Shown: positions 37,017-45,651 of the stretch, one piece after another
Position numbering within the stretch: position 1 is the stretch's first letter
How the letters are laid out: the number at the start of each line of letters is the position of its first letter
NCBI RefSeq assembly: GCF_000764655.1
Contig: NZ_JRGL01000088.1
Location: 1 to 64,000 of the forward strand
Reading direction: 5' to 3'
Length of the DNA stretch: 64,000 bases
DNA from: Aeromonas aquatica
GTDB taxonomy: Bacteria; Pseudomonadota; Gammaproteobacteria; Enterobacterales; Aeromonadaceae
Made by a program: the position numbers and the translations under genes
Notes under the pieces: model-generated
The model's database searches: none
The model's input: only the letters and a program-made list of their open reading frames with translations
Told to the model about the DNA's origin: nothing

Positions 37017-38912
37017 TCAGGCTACCTTGCTGCTGCCTGCCAGGGTGCGGGCCAGCAACCCTTCCGGATTGTGGATGGCCTCCTTGGTCTTCACATCGAT
37101 GATCTCGATGTCCTTGAATCGCTCCCGGTTCTTGATGGCCACATCGTGGGCCAGGATGACGTAGCGGGCGTTGGCCACGTCCTTGGCGGTGATGCGGTTG
37201 ATGATGCCGTTGGCGCCCTGGGTCTCTACTTTCAGCTTGATCCCCTGTTTGGCGGCCGCCTTTTGCAGGCTCTTGGCGGCGAGGAAGGTGTGGGCCACGC
37301 CGGACGGGCAGGCGGTGATGGCGAGCACGTCCGCCTCGCCCTCGGCCTCGATGGCCTGGTAGTCGCTGTCGGGCTGGCTTACTTCTTCATCCTCGGTCAC
37401 CGGCTTTTTCAGCAGGTTGACGATGAGGGCCGTGGTCAGGGCGCCGAGCACTGTGCCCAGGATGTAGCCCATCTTGCCTTCCACCACCGGCAGCACTATC
37501 CAGCCACCCCAGGGGGCGTGGTTGATGCTGTGCATCATGAAGCCGGTGATGTTGCCGACGATGCCGCCCGCGACGATTGCCGGGATGACGCGCACCGGGT
37601 CGGCGGCGGCAAAGGGAATGGCCCCTTCGCTGATGCCGATCATGCCCATGATGGCGGCCGCCTTGCCCGCTTCACGCTCCTCTTTCTTGTAACGACGGGG
37701 GGAGAGCAGGGTGGCCAGCGCCATGCCGAGCGGCGGCACGCAGATGGCGATGCCGACGCCCCCCATCAGCCAGGGTTGGGTGTTGACCTGGGTCTGGGCG
37801 AACAGGGTGGCGACCTTGTTGACCGGGCCGCCCATGTCGAAGGCGGTCATGCCGCCGAGGATGGCGCCCAGCATCACCTTGCCGGAGCCCGCCATGCTGG
37901 AGAGCCAGTTGTTCATCCCGTCCATCATGGCGGCGATGGGAGCGCCTATCACCCACATCACTATGCCGCACACCAGGAAGGTGCCGATCAGCGGATAGAT
38001 GAAGATGGAGCCGAGCGAACTCATGGAGTCCGGTAGTTTTATGCGTTTGAGCTGATTGACGATGAGGCCCGCGATGAAGCCCACCAGGATGGCGCCGAGA
38101 AAACCGGTGTGGAACTGCTGCACCGCGATCCAGGAGCCGATCATGCCGGGCGCCAGGCCCGGTTTGTCCGCCATGGAGTAGGCGATGTAGCCGCCGAGCA
38201 CGGCGGTAAACAGGGTGAGCCCGGCGATGCCCATGTCGGCCATGTCCTTGAGCACCCCGGCCTCGGGCACCGCGCCCTTGCCGCTCATCATCACCGACAG
38301 CGACAGCAAGACGCCCCCCGCGACGATGAAGGGGATCATGTGGGAGGTGCCAAACAACAGGTGCTGCTTGAGGGTGCCGAGCTGGGCCTTGATGCTGCGA
38401 TCCTGGGGCTCAGGCAGGCTGGGCTTCTCCTGGGTTTTGGCTTGTGGCCGCGGCTTGGGGTCGGGCTGGGCGCTGGTCAACAGGCTGAGCACCTCGGCCT
38501 TGCTGGTGGCCGCCTGCATCTGCGGGATGAAGCCTGGCTCCAGCAGCTTGGTGGAGAGCTCGGCCAGCACCTCGATATGGTGGTTGGCGCCGCCGGCAGG
38601 GGAGGCAATCATGAAGAACAGCTTGGAGGGTTGCCCATCTTCGGCGCCGTAGTCGATCCCCTGACGGCTGATGCCGATGACGATGGCGGGCTGGAGTACC
38701 GCCTCGCTCTTGGCGTGGGGCAGGGCGACCCCCTGCTCGAAGCCGGTATTGTCGAGATTTTCCCGTGCCCAGAGGTCGCGCACGAACTGGTCCTGATTGG
38801 CAATCTTGCCGCTGGCTTTGAGCCGGGCGGCCAGCTCGACAAACAGCCCCTGTTTGTCTTTGGCGACGATGTCGAGGCAGATCAGTCCTTCATCTATCAA
38901 CGAGGTGAGCAT
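37017..38912 (-). CDS. PTS fructose-family permease (order IIA-IIC-IIB)
   Basis: A 631-residue sugar permease of the inner membrane. The IIA domain comes first, with His66 in GVALPHAKS. A proline-rich linker (about 150-190) leads into the IIC domain (about 195-510): GTSHMIPFIVAGG, FDMGGPVNKVATLF and GISEGAIPFAAADPV. The IIB domain is last, with Cys535 in AITACPSGVAHT. The substrate is a fructose-like sugar of unknown identity. AGGAGA lies 5 bp before ATG 38912. Its IIA part is very close to the permease at 21050-22954 (LWARE-LDNTGFE-GVALPHAKS), but the order of IIB and IIC is swapped. Confidence 0.88.
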   Translation of the reverse strand: MLTSLIDEGLICLDIVAKDKQGLFVELAARLKASGKIANQDQFVRDLWARENLDNTGFEQGVALPHAKSEAVLQPAIVIGISRQGIDYGAEDGQPSKLFFMIASPAGGANHHIEVLAELSTKLLEPGFIPQMQAATSKAEVLSLLTSAQPDPKPRPQAKTQEKPSLPEPQDRSIKAQLGTLKQHLLFGTSHMIPFIVAGGVLLSLSVMMSGKGAVPEAGVLKDMADMGIAGLTLFTAVLGGYIAYSMADKPGLAPGMIGSWIAVQQFHTGFLGAILVGFIAGLIVNQLKRIKLPDSMSSLGSIFIYPLIGTFLVCGIVMWVIGAPIAAMMDGMNNWLSSMAGSGKVMLGAILGGMTAFDMGGPVNKVATLFAQTQVNTQPWLMGGVGIAICVPPLGMALATLLSPRRYKKEEREAGKAAAIMGMIGISEGAIPFAAADPVRVIPAIVAGGIVGNITGFMMHSINHAPWGGWIVLPVVEGKMGYILGTVLGALTTALIVNLLKKPVTEDEEVSQPDSDYQAIEAEGEADVLAITACPSGVAHTFLAAKSLQKAAAKQGIKLKVETQGANGIINRITAKDVANARYVILAHDVAIKNRERFKDIEIIDVKTKEAIHNPEGLLARTLAGSSKVA

Positions 38913-39467
38913 ATGTGTCTCCTGGCTCCTGCGAGCCTTGGTGAGGTGATTCATGGATGGAGCAAACGATTGACCCCTCTATTGTTTCGTCCAACCCCTC
39001 TCACCGAAATCGGACATATGTGCCCTTTACTGGAGTTTTGTGTCAATGCCCTCGGCCTGTGACTCTGCTCGCATTTTGGTGTGTGGGTTAAAATCTGACG
39101 AATGGAAGATAAATTCAATTTAAAACAGTTAGTTAGTTTTGAGGTGGTCATGGATTAAAAACGCGACGAGGGCCACCATCACCCTGGGCGGTACCGTCTG
39201 AATGGAGATTTGTGCGCCCCGACCTGGCCTTGAAATGTGAGCCGTTTGGCAAAAGCCGACCCCATGACCCATGGGCATGACGGCTTGCGACGAGGGGAGT
39301 CGCCGCCCTGCCGGATTGTGTTAATCCAACTTTCAGATTGGGTATGGTTTAATCAATCGCTTATTTCGTTGGGCACTTGGGGAGATCCGCTTGTCCAACG
39401 GAGTGAGCAGGTTGGCCAAACAGTGCCGTCAGCCAGTGTGTAACCCGAGATGTAAGGAGACATCCTG
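38913..39467 (-). promoter_or_regulatory. Intergenic region upstream of the second PTS permease
   Basis: 555 bp. It holds the shared block at 39009-39042 and the promoter side of the permease. To the right is the presumed promoter of a 49-residue protein gene (39468). A 68-codon frame at 39237-39443 has no ribosome site and was not accepted. Confidence 0.5.
39009..39042 (-). promoter_or_regulatory. 34-bp block shared with the first PTS permease gene
   Basis: The counterpart of 23068-23101, 97 bp upstream of the permease start and in the same orientation. ATCGGACA, TGC and ACTGGA followed by TTTTGTG are kept. Confidence 0.7.
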
Positions 39468-39617
39468 ATGGAAAAACTTGACCAAGAGATCGACACCATG
39501 CGCCAGGAGTTTGAGTCACAGGGGCAAAAACAGGCCCACGACAAATGGCAAGCCAGGGTCGATGAACTGCAGCGGGAGCGCACCGAGACGCCCCAGCCGG
39601 AAGCGGCAGAAAACTAG
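39468..39617 (+). CDS. 49-residue highly charged protein
   Basis: ATG 39468 has AAGGAG 8 bp upstream, and the frame ends at TAG 39617, just before two hairpins. The product (MEKLDQEIDTMRQEFESQGQ onward) is Glu/Gln/Lys-rich and almost certainly a single amphipathic or coiled-coil helix. The function is unknown. The ribosome site and terminator support a real gene. Confidence 0.7.
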   Translation: MEKLDQEIDTMRQEFESQGQKQAHDKWQARVDELQRERTETPQPEAAEN

Positions 39618-39623
39618 CCAGGG

Positions 39624-39695
39624 GATGGTCACTGAGGAGTGACCATCGTCAGCTTGATAAAAAAACCACCGCCCGGAGAGGGCGGTGGTTTTTTT
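39624..39695. terminator. Double hairpin with a strong bidirectional terminator
   Basis: GATGGTCACT/AGTGACCATC (39624-39647) is followed by AACCACCGCCC/GGGCGGTGGTT (39659-39695), flanked by A and T runs, so it can stop transcription from both sides. Confidence 0.9.
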
Positions 39696-39749
39696 TCAGG
39701 CTGACTGGGATATACGGCTCAGTCAGGTTTCATGGATGCAGGCCGAGCC

Positions 39750-40298
39750 TTAGGTGGGGGTCGTCAGCGGTTGGCGCCACATGCGGTACATGGTGTGGCA
39801 GTTGACGAACAGGAAACTGAGCTCGATCAGGCTGCCGCCGATGGAGCCTATCAAGATGTTGTGGCTGGTCCAGCAAAACCCTCCCGCCAGCATGCAGAGC
39901 CGCAGCGCTATGCCCTGGGTACGGAACAGGCCCCAGGTGCCGACAGTTGTGCCTATGATGGGGAGCCACTGCACCGGGCTGGTGATCCCGGGGATGCCGA
40001 GCCCCCACACCAGCACCAGGAAGAACAGCATCACCCAGGGGCTGCGGGTGCGCCCCGAGATGAGGGTGCGTGCGCAGCTGAGGCCCGCGCTGAGCGCCGC
40101 CGTGCTGGCCCCCATCAGCAGAAAGTGAAGGGCGATGGCTCCCTGATAGAGGCACAGACGCAGTCGAAAACGCCCGTCATCCCGCTGCCGGAAGGCGCTG
40201 ATGCCGACCAGCATGGCGGCGAGGCCGATGCCCTGGGCCAGGGGTTGTTGCTGGAACAGCGTCCAGACAGGCGTCAGCCAGCTCAGTGCAGTGTTCAC
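39750..40298 (-). CDS. YgjV-family inner membrane protein
   Basis: A 182-residue protein with about six short membrane segments; the layout matches the YgjV/IMP family (QGIGLAAMLVGISAFRQRDD, RTLISGRTRSPW, GITSPVQWLPIIGTTVGTWG, CWTSHNILIGSIGGSLIE). The function is unknown. It starts at GTG 40298 with GAGGGGG upstream and overlaps the stop of a 40-codon frame by GTGA. Confidence 0.75.
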   Translation of the reverse strand: MNTALSWLTPVWTLFQQQPLAQGIGLAAMLVGISAFRQRDDGRFRLRLCLYQGAIALHFLLMGASTAALSAGLSCARTLISGRTRSPWVMLFFLVLVWGLGIPGITSPVQWLPIIGTTVGTWGLFRTQGIALRLCMLAGGFCWTSHNILIGSIGGSLIELSFLFVNCHTMYRMWRQPLTTPT

Positions 40299-40417
40299 AA
40301 GGAGACCCCCTCTGTGAAGGGCGCCGATGCCTCGGTGTGATGAGGGTCGTTGCCGCGTGGTTTTCTGCCACCGGGTGTGGCAGTGAGATCGACGTACGGG
40401 GTCAGCGGGTCAGTCAT
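40295..40417 (-). CDS. Possible 40-residue leader protein upstream of the YgjV-like gene
   Basis: ATG 40417 has AAGG at 6 bp and the frame ends in a GTGA overlap with the YgjV-like start, which suggests translational coupling. The product (MTDPLTPYVDLTATPGGRKP onward) is polar and has no recognised domain. It may be only a leader. Confidence 0.4.
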   Translation of the reverse strand: MTDPLTPYVDLTATPGGRKPRGNDPHHTEASAPFTEGVSL

Positions 40418-40773
40418 GGGAAACCTTGGATCCTGGTGCCGCATTGAAATGGTTCCCATGCGGCTCGCGTCTGGCCCGCTCGCAGTGGGTGGCGGGTCTG
40501 ACAAGGGGGGGCAGGCCGTCGGGAGGGCCTGTCCGGTGGAAATCGTACCATGTAACCGGTTCCAGTCAATGCGTCTCTCATCGCCGCCTCGTGGCCTGAA
40601 GACCGCCAGCAAACCGACCAGAGCCCATGGGATGGTTCTGGTCGGTGTATGCAGGGCCTGACCGCTTGCCACGGGGGAAAAGGGGGCGCACATTGACAGG
40701 CCCACAGGGTGGCCGTGCCGGTGATCGAGGATCCCGGGAGGCGGCCCCCGCTTCCCTCATCGAGGTAGACACG
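40418..40773. other. Intergenic region before the PLD-type nuclease
   Basis: 356 bp, GC-rich, with several long frames on both strands that lack ribosome sites and family resemblance. It presumably holds two divergent promoters. Confidence 0.5.
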
Positions 40774-41298
40774 ATGAAGATCCTTGGATACGCCATGGCG
40801 GCGGCGCTGTTCATCTTGCCGGCCATCTCCCAGGCCGCCCCCGGTGTTCAGGTCGGTTTCTCGCCGGAAGGCTCGGCCCGGGTGCTGGTGCTGGCGACCA
40901 TAGCGGGTGCCAGACACCACATCCGCATGCTCGCCTACGCCTTTCAGGCTCCCGATATAGTACAGGCGCTGGTGGCGGCGAAAAAACGCGGGGTCGAGGT
41001 GCAGGTGGTGATCGACAAGAGGCGCAATCAGGGCAAGGCGAGCAGGGCGGCCATGGAGGCGGCGACCCGCGGCGGGGTGGCGCTGCGCACCAACGATCGC
41101 TTCCACATCCATCACGACAAGACGATTATCGTCGATGACAGCACGGTCGAGACCGGCTCCTTCAACTTCGCCCCCTCCGCCGAGACGCTCAACTCGGAGA
41201 ACGTGATCGTTATGCGCGATATGCCGGACGTCACTCGCCAATACTTGGCACACTGGCAGTCCAGATGGGCACAAGGCGTGCCTTATCCTGCGACTTGA
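40774..41298 (+). CDS. Secreted phospholipase D-family nuclease (Nuc type)
   Basis: A 174-residue protein. A signal peptide (cut near SQA, residue 21) is followed by a single-HKD PLD domain: HHDKTIIVDDSTVETGSFNF, where His114, Lys116 and Asp121 form HxKx4D and the downstream GSFN is conserved. Single-HKD enzymes such as Nuc act as dimers and cleave nucleic acid without metal; the signal peptide places it in the periplasm or outside. The start at 40774 gives the signal peptide and has GAGG upstream; the longer frame from 40627 does not fit. Confidence 0.85.
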   Translation: MKILGYAMAAALFILPAISQAAPGVQVGFSPEGSARVLVLATIAGARHHIRMLAYAFQAPDIVQALVAAKKRGVEVQVVIDKRRNQGKASRAAMEAATRGGVALRTNDRFHIHHDKTIIVDDSTVETGSFNFAPSAETLNSENVIVMRDMPDVTRQYLAHWQSRWAQGVPYPAT

Positions 41299-41341
41299 GA
41301 GGCGTCTTGGCTCGGGGCAAGCTGCCAGAGAGTGCTGCAAC

Positions 41342-41374
41342 AACGAGGGCCATCGATGATGGCCCTCGTTTTTT
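41342..41374 (+). terminator. Terminator of the PLD-type nuclease gene
   Basis: AACGAGGGCCATC/GATGGCCCTCGTT stem followed by TTTTTAT, between convergent genes. Confidence 0.9.
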
Positions 41375-41395
41375 ATTTGTCCGGCTTGTCACGGC

Positions 41396-42619
41396 TTAAC
41401 TGCGGTTACCCGCACGGGCGACCCGGCCCTCGGCCAGCATCTGGTAGCGGCCGGTGGTGGCGGGGACGAAGGCGGATTGTCCTTTCTCCAGCCGCAGTGT
41501 CTCATCACCCTGCTTGAGCAGGACGTCACCATCGATGGCAAACAGGATCTCGGCGCTGGCGGTGGTGAGTGCATGCTCACCGGCCGGGTAGACGCTGAAG
41601 GTGAAGTCAGGTACCGGCACCTCGAAGTGCTGCACCATGTTCTCGGTCATGCCCTCGACGCGGGGGGCAAGCAGGATCTGATCGTCCGGTTTGGCCACGC
41701 AGCGGGTGCAGTCCAGCAGCTCTGCCACGTCTATGTATTTGGGGGTCAGGCCTGCGCGCAGCACGTTGTCGGAGTTCGCCATGATCTCGAGGCCGGTGCC
41801 GCGCACATAGGCGTGGGGCGTGCAGGCGTCGAGGAACATGGCCTGGCCCGGCTTGAGGGTCACAACGTTCAGCAGCAGCGGTGAGAACAGCCCCACATCC
41901 CCCGGGTACTGGGCGGCCAGGTTGGCGATGAGTGCGAAGGTCTCTTCGTCCTGATGCTCGCTGGCATAGGCCAGCAGGTCCGTCAGGGCGGCTTCCTTGC
42001 GCGCGCCGTCCAGGATCAGCATCTGGTGGAAGAAGTGCTGCAACCCGGCTTCGTTCTGGTTGGCGGCGAGGGCCGCGACCAGATCGGCGATGGCCGCCAG
42101 CTTGACCCGCTCGAACAGCGCCAGGATGGCGGGAATGGTGCGAAAACCGTTCATCGCCTGATAGGGGGTGAGGGCGAACACCAGCTCCGGCTTGTGGTTA
42201 GGGTCTTTGTAGTTGCGATTGCCCGCCTTGAGGGGGATGCCGGCGGCTTCCTCCCTGGCAAAACCGGCTTCGGCCTGGGCCTTGCTGGGGTGCACCTGGA
42301 TGGAGAGCGCCTTCTCGGCGCACAGCACCTTGAACAGGAAGGGCAGGCTGCCGAAGCGGGCCAGGGTGGCGTCCCCCAGCACGGCGGCGGGGGCGGCCTC
42401 GATCAGGATCGAGAGTTTCTGCGTACTGCCCGCGACGCTCACCTCGGAGCAGCCGTTCGGATGGGCCCCCATCCACAGCTCGGCCTGGGGTTTGCCATCG
42501 GGGTTGGAGATGCCAAACAGGCGGGTCAGGGCGTCATGGCTGCCCCAGTCGTAGCCCTGGATCGGGTTGTGCATCGGCAGGAAAGGGGGCAATGAAGAGG
42601 GCAAATCGCGACTGCTCAT
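41396..42619 (-). CDS. manA: Mannose-6-phosphate isomerase
   Basis: A 407-residue type I phosphomannose isomerase that interconverts mannose-6-phosphate and fructose-6-phosphate with a zinc ion. The zinc ligands are visible: Gln and His in LSIQVHPSKAQAE, Glu in HKPELVFAL and His in CTPHAYVRG. The N-terminal NPIQGYDWGSHDAL and GLEIMANSDNVLRAGLTPKY are family signatures. E. coli ManA has 391 residues. GAGG lies 8 bp before ATG 42619. It links mannose PTS uptake to glycolysis; no mannose transporter adjoins it. Confidence 0.95.
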   Translation of the reverse strand: MSSRDLPSSLPPFLPMHNPIQGYDWGSHDALTRLFGISNPDGKPQAELWMGAHPNGCSEVSVAGSTQKLSILIEAAPAAVLGDATLARFGSLPFLFKVLCAEKALSIQVHPSKAQAEAGFAREEAAGIPLKAGNRNYKDPNHKPELVFALTPYQAMNGFRTIPAILALFERVKLAAIADLVAALAANQNEAGLQHFFHQMLILDGARKEAALTDLLAYASEHQDEETFALIANLAAQYPGDVGLFSPLLLNVVTLKPGQAMFLDACTPHAYVRGTGLEIMANSDNVLRAGLTPKYIDVAELLDCTRCVAKPDDQILLAPRVEGMTENMVQHFEVPVPDFTFSVYPAGEHALTTASAEILFAIDGDVLLKQGDETLRLEKGQSAFVPATTGRYQMLAEGRVARAGNRS

Positions 42620-42748
42620 AAGGGACGCCTCATGTAATTTGAAAAAAAGCGAGTGAAGAAAAAGGTGGAATTGAACCGCAGAGCCGGACTATAACATGGG
42701 CGGTCGCGCGCGCCGCAATCGCTTGCCTCTCTCTTGATCGGGATCATC

Positions 42749-43624
42749 ATGTCACTCATCTTCAGCCAGCTGCTCGACGGCGCCCTCCATGAACAGGTTC
42801 CTTTTGAGCAGATCTGGTTTGCCAGCGAGCAGGGCGTGCCCCCCGGTTTCAGCTATCAGGTCAACTTTCCCCGCCTCGAGCTGGTGTTCAGCGGCGAATA
42901 CCTCAACCAGATCTGGGACAAGGAGCAGGGCAGCAAGCAGGTCAGCGTGTTGCCGGGACAGGCGCTCTACATACCGCCAAACGGCTGGAACAAGCCGCAA
43001 TGGAGCACCGACTGCTCGGTGCTGAGCCTGCTGTTTGGCAAGCGCCAGCTCGGTTTCAGCCTGGTGAGCAAGCGCCGTGACGAGCCTGACTTTTTCGACG
43101 TGCAAAAGCACAGCATCATGGCCCGGGCGGGGCACGTGATCGAACACATCTTGGCGGCGCTCAATGCACTGACCGAGGATCCCGGCCGTTCCCCCACCGA
43201 CAACCATCTGCTGCAGGCGCTGCTCACCAGCGCCCGCCAACTGCTGGCCGAATCCACCTTCGATCGGCCGAGGGGGGCTGACCTGTTCCACGGCATCTGC
43301 ATCTACATTCAGGAGAATTTTCACCGCCCCATCAGCCGCGACTCCATCGCCCACCGCTTCAACGTCTCGGCCAGTCATCTCTCCCACCTGTTTCGCGAGC
43401 AGGGCCACATGCGATTGGCCGACTACATCAGCTGGGTACGGATCGACAGGGCCAAGTTCATGCTGAAAAAGTACCGGTTTCGGCTGGAAGAGGTGGCGAA
43501 CCGCTGTGGTTACATTGATGTGAACTATTTTTGCCGGGTGTTCAAGCAGAAGACCGGGCTGACCCCCTCCCAATACCGCTCCCTGAGCCAGCCGCAGGGC
43601 CAAACCGATGGCTTGGCGGGGTGA
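42749..43624 (+). CDS. AraC-family transcriptional regulator
   Basis: A 291-residue regulator with an N-terminal cupin-like sensor region (LEL, LPGQALYIPPNGWN) and a C-terminal double helix-turn-helix (about 190-285). The DNA-binding end reads SRDSIAHRFNVSASHLSHLF, then EEVANRCGYIDVNYFCRVFK, KTGLTPSQYR. It starts at ATG 42749; a TTG at 42734 is less likely. It is divergent from manA with 129 bp between starts, so manA is one candidate target (inference). Confidence 0.88.
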   Translation: MSLIFSQLLDGALHEQVPFEQIWFASEQGVPPGFSYQVNFPRLELVFSGEYLNQIWDKEQGSKQVSVLPGQALYIPPNGWNKPQWSTDCSVLSLLFGKRQLGFSLVSKRRDEPDFFDVQKHSIMARAGHVIEHILAALNALTEDPGRSPTDNHLLQALLTSARQLLAESTFDRPRGADLFHGICIYIQENFHRPISRDSIAHRFNVSASHLSHLFREQGHMRLADYISWVRIDRAKFMLKKYRFRLEEVANRCGYIDVNYFCRVFKQKTGLTPSQYRSLSQPQGQTDGLAG

Positions 43625-43638
43625 GGGTGTGTGCCCTC

Positions 43639-43659
43639 AAGCCTGAACAGAACAGGCTT
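43639..43659 (+). terminator. Weak hairpin after the AraC gene
   Basis: AAGCCTG/CAGGCTT arms with a 7-nt loop lie 15 bp after the stop; only a TT follows, so termination is uncertain. Confidence 0.4.
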
Positions 43660-43824
43660 TGGGTGCGGTTCGGGTTGATCGAACCTGGGCCGGTCGGGCG
43701 CATTGTGATCCAGTGCTCGACTATGGTCGGACATGCGCGCCCGCCATTTGATTATGAAAATGGATGGGCTAAGATGGCCGCGCTCAATGACATATTTATA
43801 ACAAACGGAAGTTAGGAGATGCCG

Positions 43825-45078
43825 ATGGAAAGCAGAGTAGTTATCCCGACCACAGGTCAAAAAATCACAGTCGATGCCAACGGCAAGCTGCAGGTTCCCC
43901 ACAATCCGATCATCCCGTTCATCGAAGGGGATGGCATCGGTGTGGACGTGACCCCGGCCATGTTGAATGTGGTGAATGCCGCGGTCGAGAAAGCCTACAA
44001 GGGCGAGCGTTCTATCGCCTGGATGGAGATCTTTACCGGCGAGAAATCGACTCATGTCTATGGCGAAGGTGCCTGGCTGCCGGCGGAGACCCTGGATTTC
44101 ATTCGTGAATACTGCGTGGCCATCAAGGGCCCGCTGACCACTCCGGTTGGTGGCGGTATTCGCTCTCTCAACGTGGCCCTGCGCCAGGAGCTGGATCTTT
44201 ACATCTGCCTGCGCCCGGTCCGTTACTACGAAGGCACCCCGAGCCCGGTCAAGCGCCCGGACCTGACCGACATGGTGATCTTCCGCGAGAACGCCGAAGA
44301 CATCTACGCCGGTATCGAGTGGAAGGCGGACAGCGATGAGGCCAAGAAGGTCATCGCCTTCCTGCAAAACGAGATGGGCGTGAAGAAAATTCGCTTCCCC
44401 GAGTCCTGCGGCATCGGTATCAAGCCCATGTCCAAGGCCGGGACCGAGCGTCTGGTCCGTGCCGCCATCGAGTACGCCATCGATAACGATCGCGACTCCG
44501 TGACTCTGGTGCACAAGGGCAACATCATGAAGTTCACCGAAGGTGCCTTCAAGGATTGGGGTTATGCCCTGGCCCAGAAAGAGTACGATGCCCAGCTCAT
44601 CGACGGCGGCCCCTGGTGCTCCTTCAAGAACCCGAAAACCGGCAAGACCATCGTCGTCAAGGACGTCATCGCCGACGCCTTCCTGCAACAGATCCTGCTG
44701 CGCCCGGCCGAGTACGATGTCATCGCCTGCATGAACTTGAACGGTGACTACATCTCCGACGCCCTGGCCGCTCAGGTCGGTGGCATCGGCATCGCCCCGG
44801 GCGCCAACATCGGCGACGGCGTGGCGCTGTTCGAAGCAACCCACGGCACCGCGCCCAAGTACGCCGGTCAGGACAAGGTCAACCCGGGTTCGCTGATCCT
44901 CTCCGCCGAGATGATGCTGCGCCACCTGGGCTGGACCGAGGCGGCCGATCTCATCATCAAGGGGATGGAAGCGGCCATCGCCAACAAGACCGTCACCTAT
45001 GACTTCGAGCGACTGATGGAAGGCGCCACCCTGCGCTCCTGCTCCCAGTTCGCCCAGGACATGGTCGATCAGATGTAA
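43825..45078 (+). CDS. icd: NADP-dependent isocitrate dehydrogenase
   Basis: A 417-residue TCA-cycle enzyme that oxidises isocitrate to 2-oxoglutarate and CO2. It is nearly identical in layout to E. coli Icd (416): [40 protein letters not shown] with the regulatory serine that AceK phosphorylates, [39 protein letters not shown] and [23 protein letters not shown] 43825 is correctly spaced from TAGGAG (43813-43818); ATG 43819 is too close. Confidence 0.97.
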   Translation: MESRVVIPTTGQKITVDANGKLQVPHNPIIPFIEGDGIGVDVTPAMLNVVNAAVEKAYKGERSIAWMEIFTGEKSTHVYGEGAWLPAETLDFIREYCVAIKGPLTTPVGGGIRSLNVALRQELDLYICLRPVRYYEGTPSPVKRPDLTDMVIFRENAEDIYAGIEWKADSDEAKKVIAFLQNEMGVKKIRFPESCGIGIKPMSKAGTERLVRAAIEYAIDNDRDSVTLVHKGNIMKFTEGAFKDWGYALAQKEYDAQLIDGGPWCSFKNPKTGKTIVVKDVIADAFLQQILLRPAEYDVIACMNLNGDYISDALAAQVGGIGIAPGANIGDGVALFEATHGTAPKYAGQDKVNPGSLILSAEMMLRHLGWTEAADLIIKGMEAAIANKTVTYDFERLMEGATLRSCSQFAQDMVDQM

Positions 45079-45096
45079 GCGGTAAGACTGAAATGC

Positions 45097-45127
45097 AAAA
45101 CCGGCGCCATGAGCGCCGGTTTTTTTA
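45097..45127. terminator. Terminator of icd
   Basis: AAAACCGGCGC/GCGCCGGTTTT with a CATGA loop and T-run; A and T runs on both sides make it bidirectional for the convergent small gene. Confidence 0.92.
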
Positions 45128-45147
45128 TGGGTGAAGAGCTAAGGGAC

Positions 45148-45324
45148 TTACTGCGCCTGCTCTACGTGTTGCTGATAGCGCTGCTGCCATTTGCTGCTTT
45201 CGGCTTCGTCGCCCTGGGTCTGCCAGAACTCGCAGATGGAGCTGGCGAGTTCGGATGCCATGGCATGATCGCCATCGCGGCGGCTCATCAGGTATTGTCC
45301 CAGCCAGCTTTGATACTGTTTCAT
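45148..45324 (-). CDS. 58-residue hypothetical protein
   Basis: ATG 45324 has AAGGAGA 8-9 bp upstream; stop at 45148. The product (MKQYQSWLGQYLMSRRDGDH onward) is hydrophilic and rich in Gln, Glu and Ser, with no cysteine pair and no signal peptide. It is convergent with icd across a shared terminator. Function unknown. Confidence 0.75.
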   Translation of the reverse strand: MKQYQSWLGQYLMSRRDGDHAMASELASSICEFWQTQGDEAESSKWQQRYQQHVEQAQ

Positions 45325-45651
45325 AGTCCGATCTCCTTATCTAAGGTGCTCTTGGTGGTTGCCGTCCGGCGGGTTTCCCCAGTCAGACTGGCTCATCCAG
45401 GTCACTTTTTGGATTGTGTACCGGCTCGTCACAAGCAGTGAAATTGCCCCTGATCTTGCTGGATCAGGGCGACAACGATACGCAATTGTCAAAAAACGGC
45501 CACTATCGTATCACAAAATAACCAACTTGGGGGGATTAGCATCAAACAGACAGGCGCGGGGGCTTGCAGGCACAGATCAAAAGATGTGCCATCTTGCTGA
45601 TCCATGAAGAGAAAACCCGCCATGAAGGCGGGTTTGGCAGTTGAAAAAAAC
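45325..45651. other. Intergenic region between the small gene and dsdA
   Basis: 327 bp with no convincing gene. It contains the promoter side of the 58-residue gene and the dsdA terminator. Confidence 0.55.
45613..45635 (-). terminator. Terminator of the dsdXA operon
   Basis: AAACCCGCC/GGCGGGTTT with an ATGAA loop, followed on the minus strand by TCTCTTC. Confidence 0.85.

Noticed and set aside
39237-39443. A 68-codon frame between the second PTS gene and the small charged protein gene
   Set aside because: No ribosome site, no domain and mixed composition; more likely promoter DNA.
40295-40705. A 136-residue frame upstream of the YgjV-like gene
   Set aside because: Only the last 40 codons have a ribosome site; the upstream part is proline-rich and lacks a start signal.
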